DNA of 64,000 nt, taken from Bin80 sp965207565. GTDB taxonomy: Bacteria > Bacteroidota > Rhodothermia > Rhodothermales > Bin80. The stretch is from assembly GCA_965207565.1 (NCBI GenBank), contig CBDBMQ010000033.1:248001-312000 (forward strand), in the 5' to 3' direction. Under the pieces are notes generated by a model. The model worked only from the letters and a program-made list of their open reading frames with translations, had not been told where the DNA came from and did no database searches. Shown here piece by piece: positions 47,874 to 56,751 of the stretch (its first letter is position 1; every line of letters starts with the position of its first letter). The translations under genes were made by a program, and so were the position numbers.

Positions 47874-47908
47874 AACCTGTGGGGCGCCTTCCTAGGTTGT
47901 CATTTTTT
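47874..47908 (+). terminator. Weak rho-independent terminator after thiolase
   Basis: AACCT (47874-47878) and AGGTT (47894-47898) form a short stem followed by CATTTTTTG. The stem is only five pairs, so the support is modest. Confidence 0.4.
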
Positions 47909-48103
47909 GTTTGAATTCCGGGCCAGGATTGGGTGTTCCCCATCCACTCAAATCCGGTTTTTTCCAGCCAAGTCGAGCGTTGCTGAAAACTACTCACATC
48001 CTAAATATCATATCATATCAGGAACTGCATTGGCATCGAATTGCTGTTCGACCGGATTGAATTCGACTTGAGCATTGGCAAATAGGTTAATAAAAAGTGG
48101 TTT

Positions 48104-48133
48104 TACCGCGATTCGTATGGAACGATTAATTTG
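48104..48133. repeat. Dispersed 30-bp repeat, copy 2
   Basis: TACCGCGATTCGTATGGAAC then GATTAATTTG; partner of 39135-39164 with 4 mismatches. Confidence 0.65.
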
Positions 48134-48296
48134 CCCATGAGGGGGACACATTGGTATCGGTGCCATCATAGTAACCATCCAGGTATTTTGGAGCAATAGG
48201 GCCCTATTTGGTACTTAGAAATATCCACATTCCAAATGGCCTAATAAAATTATGGGAATTATACTATGGTAAACGAGTGGGGAGGCCTTCGAAAGT

Positions 48297-48419
48297 ATGA
48301 ATTTTCAACGTCAGGATGAAGAAGTATTTGACTGGATTGATGACTATAACGTTGATACGGACCGTGCGCACGAAAAAGTGCAGGAGGCCATGGTCTCTAA
48401 CCCGAATACCCATCGGTAA
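48297..48419 (+). CDS. Small ORF, 40 residues, unknown
   Basis: An ATG at 48297 starts an acidic 40-residue reading frame (FQRQDEEVFDWIDDYNVDTD in its first half) ending at a TAA at 48417-48419. A GGGGAGG run lies 12-15 bases upstream, a little far for a ribosome-binding site. The frame has no homologue I recognise. It may be a real small peptide of the following ATP-grasp cluster or a chance ORF. Confidence 0.3.
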   Translation: MNFQRQDEEVFDWIDDYNVDTDRAHEKVQEAMVSNPNTHR

Positions 48420-48591
48420 AATCTCGGTAAATTTCAAGTTAGACGGTGTTGTTTCTCGTTACTCCACCGGACACTGGTGGAACCGTCGTTGAAGCCTATG
48501 TACCTACTCTAAGGCTATCGAAAATGTCGCCTCACAAAATGTCTTATCTCCTTAAGTTGCACACTCAGGTTGTTTTTGCTCCTATCTCTCA

Positions 48592-48608
48592 TTCTCCTTT
48601 CGGGAGAA
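48592..48608. terminator. Short hairpin in the ATP-grasp operon leader
   Basis: TTCTCC (48592-48597) and GGAGAA (48603-48608) with a TTTCG loop, about 53 bases before the small peptide gene. It could be an attenuator or a processing structure. Confidence 0.3.
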
Positions 48609-48661
48609 ACAGAATAGGGTGTACTTAAGTTATAGAGGTTGTACCTGAATGTAAATAAAAT

Positions 48662-48868
48662 ATGGCTGAACATATACTTTTGAGGCTTGCCACTCGGAAG
48701 CCGTACCAGACAAATCCCCAACTTCCAAGCACGGCCACTTACAACGTTAATGGCGGGTACTGGATGATTGATGGTGAGGTGCTAGTAAATTCCTCCGCTT
48801 TTCAGAAGAGCCCCTCTATGTCCAAAAAGGCCGACCAAGAAACCGGTGAGGATATTAAAGGACAATGA
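48662..48868 (+). CDS. Small candidate precursor peptide upstream of ATP-grasp ligase
   Basis: A 68-residue protein. The C-terminal third is rich in Lys, Asp, Glu, Thr, Ser (SMSKKADQETGEDIKGQ), the side chains that ATP-grasp ligases join in graspetides. The middle has YNVNGGYWMIDGEVLVNSS. Its stop overlaps the ATP-grasp ATG (ATGA at 48865-48868), so translation is coupled, as is common for RiPP precursors. The function is inferred only from context. The ATG at 48662 has a poor ribosome-binding site; ATG 48764 or 48815 would give shorter peptides. Confidence 0.5.
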   Translation: MAEHILLRLATRKPYQTNPQLPSTATYNVNGGYWMIDGEVLVNSSAFQKSPSMSKKADQETGEDIKGQ

Positions 48869-49824
48869 GTCCAGAGATCCTTATCTGTTCCAGTCTCTAC
48901 GATTTCTCAACGGATCTCGTTTGCTTGGAATTGAGAAATAGGGGCATTGATTACTTAAGGCTCAATCGCGAACATTTCCAGGATTACGGAATTTCGCTTG
49001 ACCCCCAGGCTCCAGATATTGCTATACGTATTGAGGAATGTACTTACGAGATCGGTTCAAGGCTCAAATCCATCTGGTTTCGCCAACCAGTTTTTCTAAG
49101 GAATACGCCCGCTGAACCGTTGTCCCCCAGTCAGCAGCTCGAACGGTCACAATGGGCGGCCTTCCTCCGGGGGTTATCGGTTTTTGATCAAGTGGCCTGG
49201 ATGAATTTTCCTGCCCGAACATATTTGGCAGAATCAAAGCCCTATCAATTGTACACCGCCTCGAAATGCGGATTCGCTGTTCCTAAAACTTGCATTTCGA
49301 ATGACTCACATGAAATAAGAAATCGCTTTCCTGGTTTCGCGGCAATCAAGTCGCTTGATACAGTCCTCGTGCATGATGGGGATGAATGTCTCTTTACCTA
49401 CACGACAGCGAAAAATACATCTGACATTTGCGAAGAAACAACACGATACGCACCTTTAACTGCGCAAACGTTGTTGAGCGAGAAGAAGGATCTGAGAGTA
49501 ACAATCATAGGCGATGATCTCTTTGCAGTCAGAATTCTGGCTTCAGGAAGAGGTATTGAGGGAGACTGGAGACATGTCCCCCGCGGGGAAGTGCAGTATG
49601 AGGATGTAGAATTATCAAGAGAACTGCACGGAATGTGTCATGCACTAACACAGGAGCTAGGTCTCTCGTATGCTGCTATAGATCTTATAGAGGCGCCGGA
49701 CAATACATACTTTATTGAGGTTAATCCCACCGGTGAATGGGGATGGCTTAATCAAGATTCCCGCCCAATTGCAGCAACGATTGCTTCGTGGCTGGCAGAT
49801 CCAGTTGCTAACACGTTGGAATAA
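48865..49824 (+). CDS. ATP-grasp ligase (MvdD/RimK-like, candidate graspetide synthetase)
   Basis: A 319-residue ATP-grasp enzyme. The N-terminal domain (residues 1-110) contains the RLKSIWFRQP element of the MvdD-type group. Lys162 (AIKSLD) is a likely ATP-binding residue. The metal-binding end is Asp273 (AAIDLIE) and Glu285-Asn287 in FIEVNPTGEWGWL. Such ligases use ATP to join carboxyl groups to amine or hydroxyl groups; MvdD/graspetide enzymes make ester or amide rings in peptides. The RimK group adds glutamates. Translational coupling with the small peptide favours a peptide substrate. The next gene, a membrane protein, starts 4 bases after its stop. Confidence 0.7.
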   Translation: MSPEILICSSLYDFSTDLVCLELRNRGIDYLRLNREHFQDYGISLDPQAPDIAIRIEECTYEIGSRLKSIWFRQPVFLRNTPAEPLSPSQQLERSQWAAFLRGLSVFDQVAWMNFPARTYLAESKPYQLYTASKCGFAVPKTCISNDSHEIRNRFPGFAAIKSLDTVLVHDGDECLFTYTTAKNTSDICEETTRYAPLTAQTLLSEKKDLRVTIIGDDLFAVRILASGRGIEGDWRHVPRGEVQYEDVELSRELHGMCHALTQELGLSYAAIDLIEAPDNTYFIEVNPTGEWGWLNQDSRPIAATIASWLADPVANTLE

Positions 49825-49828
49825 ATTG

Positions 49829-50440
49829 ATGTTTCGCACATTATTACCTCACGCTAAACGCGCCTTTGAGGAGATTCTCCCATTTGTCACATTCCGATTT
49901 CGTGCAAAACAAAAGTGGCATTTGGTAAATAAAAATGAGGAAATACTTCAGGTAGAAGAATATCAACAGTATTCTGAAATCGATACGGTGGCTTTGGACA
50001 AGCGATTGAACGAAGAAAGGGAAAGGGGCTCTGCGATGGACGCAAAGACATCCAAGCTAACCCTTTCCCTGTCCATTGCATTGATCGTACTTGGATCTAT
50101 ATCAACCACACTAACGGAGCAAATTACGCATGCTCACGCCAGAATATGTTTTGTAGCACTGGTTATGGCAAGTACTCTTTACTTCCTAGCCTCTGGTTTC
50201 GTTGCCTTAGGAGCTCTCAAGACGTTACCATTATATGGCTATGGAACTAGAATCCTTCTAATTGATCGGGATAAGCTGCAACAATGCCTGGCTACATGTC
50301 TAGCCCAGAATGAAACGGTTAACATTATTCGCCATCTTAGAAATGAAGCTGCGAACCAGGCACTGCGCAATGGTTTTGTACTCTTTACTTTGGCGGCAAG
50401 CACGTTTACTACCTTTTCGTTATGGAAGGTACTCCAATAG
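49829..50440 (+). CDS. Membrane protein in the ATP-grasp operon, unknown
   Basis: A 203-residue protein. A charged N-terminal half of about 75 residues is followed by three hydrophobic helices: about 76-95 (LSLSIALIVLGSI), about 107-131 (FVALVMASTLYFLASGFVAL), and about 180-200 (GFVLFTLAASTFTTFSLW). It starts 4 bases after the ATP-grasp stop, so it belongs to the same transcript. It may anchor or export the product. The start at 49829 is chosen because of spacing; the frame extends upstream inside the ATP-grasp gene. Confidence 0.6.
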   Translation: MFRTLLPHAKRAFEEILPFVTFRFRAKQKWHLVNKNEEILQVEEYQQYSEIDTVALDKRLNEERERGSAMDAKTSKLTLSLSIALIVLGSISTTLTEQITHAHARICFVALVMASTLYFLASGFVALGALKTLPLYGYGTRILLIDRDKLQQCLATCLAQNETVNIIRHLRNEAANQALRNGFVLFTLAASTFTTFSLWKVLQ

Positions 50441-50451
50441 TAATGCTTAGT

Positions 50452-50469
50452 ACTAATTGAATAATTAGT
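50452..50469. repeat. AT-rich hairpin after the ATP-grasp operon
   Basis: ACTAATT (50452-50458) and AATTAGT (50463-50469) with a 4-base loop, 12 bases after the membrane protein stop. No T-run, so the terminator role is weak. Confidence 0.4.
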
Positions 50470-50654
50470 CTATCTAGGGATGTAGCCGTCATGCATCCCC
50501 AAGAGTGGGCATGCGCTAAATTAGAATCCAGAGAACCCATCAGGTATCAACAATTCCTGAACGCGTAATCGGACCCGTCTCGACACAGTCCACGGCAGTT
50601 CCCCGTACATCACACCCCTCAGCACTATATTCTTGGGGCATACTCAGTTATGTA

Positions 50655-52573
50655 ATGGGATTTCAGGCTGATAATCCTTGGAATTTAGTTGGTCAAGAGT
50701 ATGGGAAATTTCACATGAGGGGCAAAGACATTTACCAAGTGTGTGTGGGGGGGAACTGTACGGCTATGCCAATCATTATTATGTCCTGGCGAGTCACGAT
50801 GGCGGCGAGAGCTGGGACTTCCTGCAGCTCCCCGGCCATCCCACCACCATCCCCCAGACGGAACTGACTTCGGATCGGGGATTCCACTGGTTATTCGCGG
50901 CGGATCCCACAGCCCCGGACATCTTCTGGGCGCAGGTTGACCGAAACAACCAGCGGAAATTTTTCCGGTCGGCGGATGGCGGGCAGGACTGGACGGAGGT
51001 CACCATGGTCAAAAAAGAGGGGACAATCTACTGGGCTGGCACCTCCCCCGCCCCCTCTCTCCATGTGCATCCGCGGGGGGGAGACACGCTCAGTATCGGA
51101 ACCTCCATCGGACACTACCAGGACGGTCGACTCGTTACCGACGGCCTGCAGGGGGTCGAACCCATCCTGTTTTTGATCAAGGCCCCCGATACCTGGCTGG
51201 GCTTCCGGTGGCTCGAACCCAGCCGCAGGGGGGAAACCGCGTGGAGCATCGCCTGGGAGGAGCGCGAATATATCGCCCGGGCTACCTATCGCGGCATCCT
51301 TCCTCTTCACCCGTACGTTTCCGATGCCTGCACGACCCCGCTCCCGTCGGGGGCGGATCCGATCCACAGGTACTTTGCCTCCCGGTGGTGGGACATCAGG
51401 GGTTGGCAACCGTGGACCGGAAACACCGCGATCCACCGGACCTCGTCGAGTCCCCGCGCCGCCGGCCCGCCGGTTCCCGGAACCACGGCCCCTCTTCGAG
51501 AGGCATGGTTCAACTCGCGGAACGTCCACTGCCATCCCCACCGGTACGACGTGCTGCTGTCAAAACCGCACACCGACCTTGATGGGCAAAGGTATCAGCA
51601 CCCTGATTCCAATGGCACGCGCTTCGGAGAGGACATCCCCCTCGCTGGACACATCTCCGTATCACGCCAACGCCCCGAGCGGGTCTGAATTTCAGGGAAC
51701 TTTATCCTTTATCGGAGCGATGACTACACTGAAACCATCCAGCGAGTCACCAGCTTCCCTCCTCCGCCTATTGGATCCGGAGGGCCGTTTGGCCGCAACC
51801 ACATGGTACACGCCCATGACGCCTCCGCGGATGTGGTGTATACCAACAGCGCCGTTTCCATGGACGGCGGGGAGACCTGGGAAACCAGAGATCTCCTGGA
51901 CTTCTTCCATCTTGAGCGCTGGGAGCGGGTGGTTTCCCACCCGGACGATCCCGCGATCATTTTCGTCTGCCGGCCCTCTGGACTCCGCCGATGGGACGAT
52001 TACCTGCAGCACAGTACGCTCCTGACAGAGGTATCCGAGCACGGTCTCTGCAAGGACCTGTTTATATTCCCCCATGATCCGACCCGGATGTGAATGGGAA
52101 CCGATACCGGTCTCTGGGAAACGCTGGATGCGGGCGAGACCTGGACCCGCCAAAATCGGGATCTGCCCAACGTGTCTGTCACCCGAATCACCCTCGCACA
52201 TGACTGGGAAGAGATTCTCGTGGTCACGTTTGGCCGCGGACTGTTCACCGTCCCTGCTACCGCAGTGGATGTGATGCTGGTGTCCAGCATGCCCGGAGCA
52301 GAGCTCCCCGAACCCGGAGCACTGCTGACCAACTACCCCAACCCGTTCGCAGACCAGACCACGCTGCAGTTCACGACCGAAACGCCGGGGCATGTGCGAC
52401 TGGATGTCTTCGATGTGCTGGGGCACCGGGTCGGGGTTGCCACGGATCAACGCTATGGGACCGGCTCCCATCAGGTGCGCTGGGATGGGAGTGATCTGCC
52501 GAGCGGCGTATATTTCGTGCGGATGGAAGCCGATGGACGACAGGTGGGCGTGCAGAAAGTGATGAGGCGGTGA
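50655..52573 (+). pseudogene. Decayed secreted Asp-box protein with C-terminal type IX sorting domain
   Basis: About 640 codons, mostly in one frame (codons beginning at positions of 2 modulo 3). Asp-box repeats occur (SHDGGESW, SADGGQDW, SMDGGETW, TLDAGETW). The C-terminus is a type IX secretion sorting domain (NYPNPFADQTTLQF; VRLDVFDVLGHRVG; SGVYFVRMEADGRQ). The frame has TGA at 51686-51688 and TGA at 52091-52093, both where Trp fits. A G7 run at 50747-50753 shifts the N-terminal part (NPWNLVGQEYGKFHM) into another frame, and the region near 51660-51680 appears to have one more base-count change. GC is higher than in neighbours. The N-terminus and start are uncertain. Confidence 0.7.
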
Positions 52574-52615
52574 GTGCCGTATAAATTACGTATCCTCACG
52601 GTTAGTGAAGTCGTA

Positions 52616-52666
52616 CGGATTTAATGGGTACAGTTCTCAACCGCGTCTCTATAGCACCTGCACACT
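52616..52666. repeat. Repeat unit upstream of SIR2 gene (R1 left copy)
   Basis: The core AACCGCGTCTCTATA then CACCTGCACACT (52639-52666) is 27 of 28 identical to 56491-56518. Looser similarity extends upstream to about 52616 (AATGGGTACAG versus AATGTGGGTGCAG). Confidence 0.75.
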
Positions 52667-52771
52667 GTATAGGGCGGGGGCAGGGAATCATGGGAACGAC
52701 CCCAGCGAGACGGTATCGCGCCCGCATGCACGTAACCATAAGCTGCTAGTCCCCCGGGCAGGCAGTAATCC

Positions 52772-52791
52772 TGTAGTTATTCCAAACAAAT
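52772..52791. repeat. Direct repeat immediately upstream of the SIR2 gene (R2 left copy)
   Basis: TGTAGTTATTCCAAACAAAT, 19 of 20 identical to 56455-56474 on the other side of the gene. Confidence 0.75.
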
Positions 52792-52830
52792 ATCGTATCG
52801 TATGTTGCCCATCCACAATAAAATACAGCA

Positions 52831-55800
52831 ATGTCTCTCCGTTTTTCAAATGACGGCCCGGAGTTCCCTGGCGGACTGCTTGACTCACTTCTGAAGGGAG
52901 AGGTAGTTTTTCTTTGTGGTTCGGGGATTAGCAGGCCGCAGATGCCAAGTTTTAAGGGGCTGGTGGAGAGCACGTACGAAAGACTCTCGCTGGAGATGTC
53001 GCCACCAGAAAAAGCAGCGTTCGGATCTGAGCGGTATGAAGAAGTTCTGGCATCACTCAAACGACGCCTGATAGATCCAGAAGATGTTACGCGATCGGTT
53101 TCGGATCTACTCGCAGTCCCCATTTCTCCATGTCTTGATCATCACTGCACCATCCTCCGCCTTGCTCGGGATCTAAGTAACCGAATTGTGGTGGTGACGA
53201 CCAACTTCGATACTCTCCTTGAGAGGGCTGCAGCAACACTTGGTGACAAGAACCTCCCGAAGAAAATCAGTTTCGCTGGACAGGCATTGCCAGCTCCCGG
53301 TAGTTCCGATTTTGTGGGCATCGTGCATATCCACGGGCGATTGGCAGACTCGGAACTTGATTTGGTGCAGAGTCCGATGGTACTAACCAGTACCGATTTT
53401 GGAGAGGCTTATATGCGATCCGGCTGGGCTTCGCGCTTTTTCTTTGATCTGGTACGATGTAAGGCTATTGTACTCGTTGGATATAGTGCTAACGATGTGC
53501 CGATACGCTATCTACTCAACGTACTTGAGGCAGATCGTGTCCGCTTCTCTGACCTCCGGCGGGTATATGCTTTCGCCGAATACGTAGCCAACGAGAAGGA
53601 GGCCAAGGCAGTCTGGGAAGCGCTTGATGTCACGGCCCTTCCGTACTGCAAACGCAACCCCAAAACCAGAGAAGAGGATCACGCTCCGCTATGGCGCGAC
53701 TTGAGGAAATTGGTAGACATCGTTGAGAAGCCACTGGAATCCTTGGGTGGGCGAGTGAGGAAGATTCTTAAACAAGATTTTGTGGAATCATGTGAGCACC
53801 ACCGCCGCGAAATAGCATGGATTCTCAAAAGACAAATAAAACTCTGGCCGGAGGCGTTGGATACCATTGTGGACACACAATGGTATGATTTCTTTCAGCA
53901 AGAAGGGGAATGGCCGGATACTAACATTGCCGGACTGGTTGCTTCCTGGATTGGCAAGGACCTACAAAGTACTGACAGATTCAAATGTGCGATGCAATGG
54001 CAGAGGCGGATGGGGCAGTCTTTTACGGAGTTCATGGTTCCATTATTACTTGATGCGAAGAACCTGAATCAGGACTGGAAAGTAATATGGAGACTCTTTC
54101 GCCTTGCCGCCCATGCACAGCGCAATAATACAGACTTCTATCGAGTGCAGGAGCCTCTTAATGACGAGATTGTGCTGGACTGCGATTTACGTATGGCAGT
54201 GGACCTGCTGACATCGAAGCTGGAGATGGGACGGAGTCCCCGCCCACTGGAACAGATACCACACAGGGACACGCTATCATCCCGACTAGACACAGAAATG
54301 AAGGTCTCCTCCTACGGGGATGCCGAGGAGTTAGCTGACACACTGGGGGGGATGCACGACCGCGCTCTGCGTATTCTCGAACTTGCCACTTGGGAGTTGC
54401 GGTCAATACTTGAACTCGAAAAGGAACTCGGGGAAATTCGGGACGAGTATGATCACAATGATCGCGCGGTGCCTTCCATAGAAAGCCATCCCCAGAATGA
54501 GTTTCAGGAGGGAAAGGTGTTACTTGTCCAGCTTATGTCCGAATGTCTTCCCCATGCACATACTTTAGATCGCGAAGGCACGAAAAGCATCGTGCAATGT
54601 TGGAAGCATTTTCCTGGACGAATTGGACTTCGTCTTCACCTTCACGCTATGCGAGACTCTGGGCTGTTCAGTGCAGAGGATGCAATATCAACCTTACTGT
54701 CTGTCTCCGAGCAGGATTTTTGGTTGATGCGCCGGGAATCAGCACTCCTGATCAGATCCCGAGCTAGAGACGTCGCTCCAGAATTAGTCAGTGAACTTGA
54801 ACGGTTGATCCTTGATAGCAGTTACAGCCATTACGGACCCTATATGGTGCAACCAAGCGCAACTGATTTGCTAATAAAAAATACACGGGACTACGCGGTG
54901 TGGCTTCGTCTCAAGATGCTGAAAGACGCTGACACCCTTTCGGATACCGGCGCCAAGGAACTTGCGTCGATTATTGAGAACCAGAGCGATCTAGACCGCG
55001 CGGTAGAAGATAGGGATTTTTTCTGGAATTATACATGCTATGAAGGGCCGACAATCGGGGGCATGTCAGCTATTGGAAAGGGGGAGTCCAAAGACCGCCT
55101 GCGGGTTGTGCGAGAAAAGATAGCGAGCTGTGACCCCGAAGATCAAGAGGGGTGGGCTGCTTATTGCCACTCCGATCCGATAGGTGCGGTGGACACGCTG
55201 TTAAAGAGACCTTTTAATCCTGAGGACAGCGAACCATGGATATCGCTATTGTTTGTCTTGGCTTGTAATGACTCACTCCGCCCGCAACAGGCCGGAAACC
55301 TGTCAGCACGTGCACTCGAACATTTACTCGCGGCGGAAACGGTAGACTTACGCTCTGTTATCCCCGCTCTTTTGACCTTGATTCGCCAGACCAGAGATAT
55401 CCAGACTTCTAAACTTGATGAGTGGATGGTTGGGCTGTGGGGGGCGGTCGTGCAACATCCTGAGCAGGAAATAGATTTTCAGGACGACATTTACAAACAA
55501 GTGATTTGCTCCTCAGCAGGCCAACTAACAGAGGCGCTGATCGCGCAAATTGATGTCCTACTGAAAGCGGGCTCTGGTCCAAGACCCCAACAACTCCAAC
55601 TCCTTAATCGGATTACTGAGTGTCCGGGGGCAGCCGGTTTTATGGGACGCGCTGTGCTTGTAGGTAACATCGCATTCCTGATCCACTGGACATCCTCGTC
55701 TGTTGTTGAAAAGCTCAAATCTGCTCTACATGATGATGATGAAAATGGGAAAGCGCTGCGTGTTGTCATGCTACAACATCACCCCGCCAGTGCTGAGGTT

Positions 55801-56439
55801 TTGTATCACATCAAGGATGTGATTCTTAAAGGTCTACTGGAAGGTGGATGGAGTACACGCTGGGTCCACAATGTCGCATCATGGGTTGTCCTTCCAGCGT
55901 TGGCCAGCATCAAACAGGATACTACAGTTCAGTGGGGCATCACCGCTGCAGACGTGTCTAACATCTTCAAAAAGCCCACACTTGCCCTCCTTGAAGGCAC
56001 ACTCAGGGTATTGAACGACCAACTTAAAAATGAGAACGGCAATACGGAAGCAGCTTGGTCAAACACAGTCTCGCCCTTCTTCAGGAAGATCTGGCCTAGG
56101 GAAGCTAAATTCCGTAATAAAAGGCTTACACGTGGTCTTGTGAAACTGGCTGTTCGTGCTGACAATAAGTTTCCTGAGGCATGGAGTCTCTTGAGACCAT
56201 ATATCAGTCCTGAAACTTTGCCATTCCCTGTCTTTTGGTATATCATTTACCGGTCCAGTGTGACCGAGACGTTCCCTGATGAGACGCTTGACTTGTTGTG
56301 GACAGTCTGTGACCGTGACACCGTTAACAACTTCGCCTTCCTTACGGATATGATTGGACGGCTAGTCGGGGGCAATCCTAACCTTGAAACAGATCGACGT
56401 CTTCTGTGGCTGAAACGGAGTTCCCACATCCACCCTTGA
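52831..56439 (+). CDS. SIR2-domain protein, candidate anti-phage NADase
   Basis: A 1202-residue protein. The N-terminal SIR2-like domain (about 1-290) has GSGIS (30-34), TTNFD (123-127), HIHG (166-169) and GYSANDVPIRYLL (217-229), the residues expected for NAD binding and hydrolysis. The remaining 900 residues are helical and unlike any domain I can name; they probably sense infection, as in DSR-type defence proteins where SIR2 depletes NAD. No second gene is needed in such systems. The gene has no operon partners and is bracketed by direct repeats, as if acquired as a single unit. The start ATG has a plausible but weak site. Confidence 0.75.
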   Translation: MSLRFSNDGPEFPGGLLDSLLKGEVVFLCGSGISRPQMPSFKGLVESTYERLSLEMSPPEKAAFGSERYEEVLASLKRRLIDPEDVTRSVSDLLAVPISPCLDHHCTILRLARDLSNRIVVVTTNFDTLLERAAATLGDKNLPKKISFAGQALPAPGSSDFVGIVHIHGRLADSELDLVQSPMVLTSTDFGEAYMRSGWASRFFFDLVRCKAIVLVGYSANDVPIRYLLNVLEADRVRFSDLRRVYAFAEYVANEKEAKAVWEALDVTALPYCKRNPKTREEDHAPLWRDLRKLVDIVEKPLESLGGRVRKILKQDFVESCEHHRREIAWILKRQIKLWPEALDTIVDTQWYDFFQQEGEWPDTNIAGLVASWIGKDLQSTDRFKCAMQWQRRMGQSFTEFMVPLLLDAKNLNQDWKVIWRLFRLAAHAQRNNTDFYRVQEPLNDEIVLDCDLRMAVDLLTSKLEMGRSPRPLEQIPHRDTLSSRLDTEMKVSSYGDAEELADTLGGMHDRALRILELATWELRSILELEKELGEIRDEYDHNDRAVPSIESHPQNEFQEGKVLLVQLMSECLPHAHTLDREGTKSIVQCWKHFPGRIGLRLHLHAMRDSGLFSAEDAISTLLSVSEQDFWLMRRESALLIRSRARDVAPELVSELERLILDSSYSHYGPYMVQPSATDLLIKNTRDYAVWLRLKMLKDADTLSDTGAKELASIIENQSDLDRAVEDRDFFWNYTCYEGPTIGGMSAIGKGESKDRLRVVREKIASCDPEDQEGWAAYCHSDPIGAVDTLLKRPFNPEDSEPWISLLFVLACNDSLRPQQAGNLSARALEHLLAAETVDLRSVIPALLTLIRQTRDIQTSKLDEWMVGLWGAVVQHPEQEIDFQDDIYKQVICSSAGQLTEALIAQIDVLLKAGSGPRPQQLQLLNRITECPGAAGFMGRAVLVGNIAFLIHWTSSSVVEKLKSALHDDDENGKALRVVMLQHHPASAEVLYHIKDVILKGLLEGGWSTRWVHNVASWVVLPALASIKQDTTVQWGITAADVSNIFKKPTLALLEGTLRVLNDQLKNENGNTEAAWSNTVSPFFRKIWPREAKFRNKRLTRGLVKLAVRADNKFPEAWSLLRPYISPETLPFPVFWYIIYRSSVTETFPDETLDLLWTVCDRDTVNNFAFLTDMIGRLVGGNPNLETDRRLLWLKRSSHIHP

Positions 56440-56751
56440 CGTACACGAAAATTTTGTAGTTATTCCAAATAAATGTGGGTGCAGATCTGAAACCGCGTCT
56501 CTATATCACCTGCACACTATGGAGATAGTAACTGTGGGTACGCAGCGTGAGTTTAACGAGACAGTCGATATACAGGTTATCCCCAACCAGGGTAGTTCAT
56601 CCCCTTCACTCCTGGTGCCTCCCTGGGATGTATGCCTCATTGCTCTCAATAGCATCCAGATATACCGGATTATCTGGCTGGGCACCTACCAAGCCTAGAG
56701 CAGAATTGGACAGAATCGGAATGTGGAATTTCAGATGACGGGCAGGAGAGC
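56440..56751. other. 312-bp gap between the SIR2 gene and DUF4097 gene
   Basis: It contains the right copies of the two flanking repeats (56455-56518). No other gene is apparent. Confidence 0.6.
56455..56518. repeat. Right copies of repeats R2 and R1
   Basis: TGTAGTTATTCCAAATAAAT (56455-56474) and AACCGCGTCTCTATA then CACCTGCACACT (56491-56518), in the same orientation as the left copies. Confidence 0.75.

Larger units (their letters stand above)
47867..48296. other. 430-bp gap before the small-peptide/ATP-grasp operon
   Basis: No annotated gene. It holds the thiolase terminator and the dispersed repeat at 48104-48133. A promoter for the operon that starts near 48297 is expected here. Confidence 0.4.

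Noticed and set aside
51692..52471. 259-residue ORF on the minus strand in the GC-rich pseudogene
   Set aside because: Antisense to the Asp-box protein; arises from GC-rich codon bias.
50655..52573. TGA read as Trp (alternative genetic code)
   Set aside because: All intact genes in the window that end in TGA do so at natural ends, and this gene also has frameshifts. Point decay is simpler.
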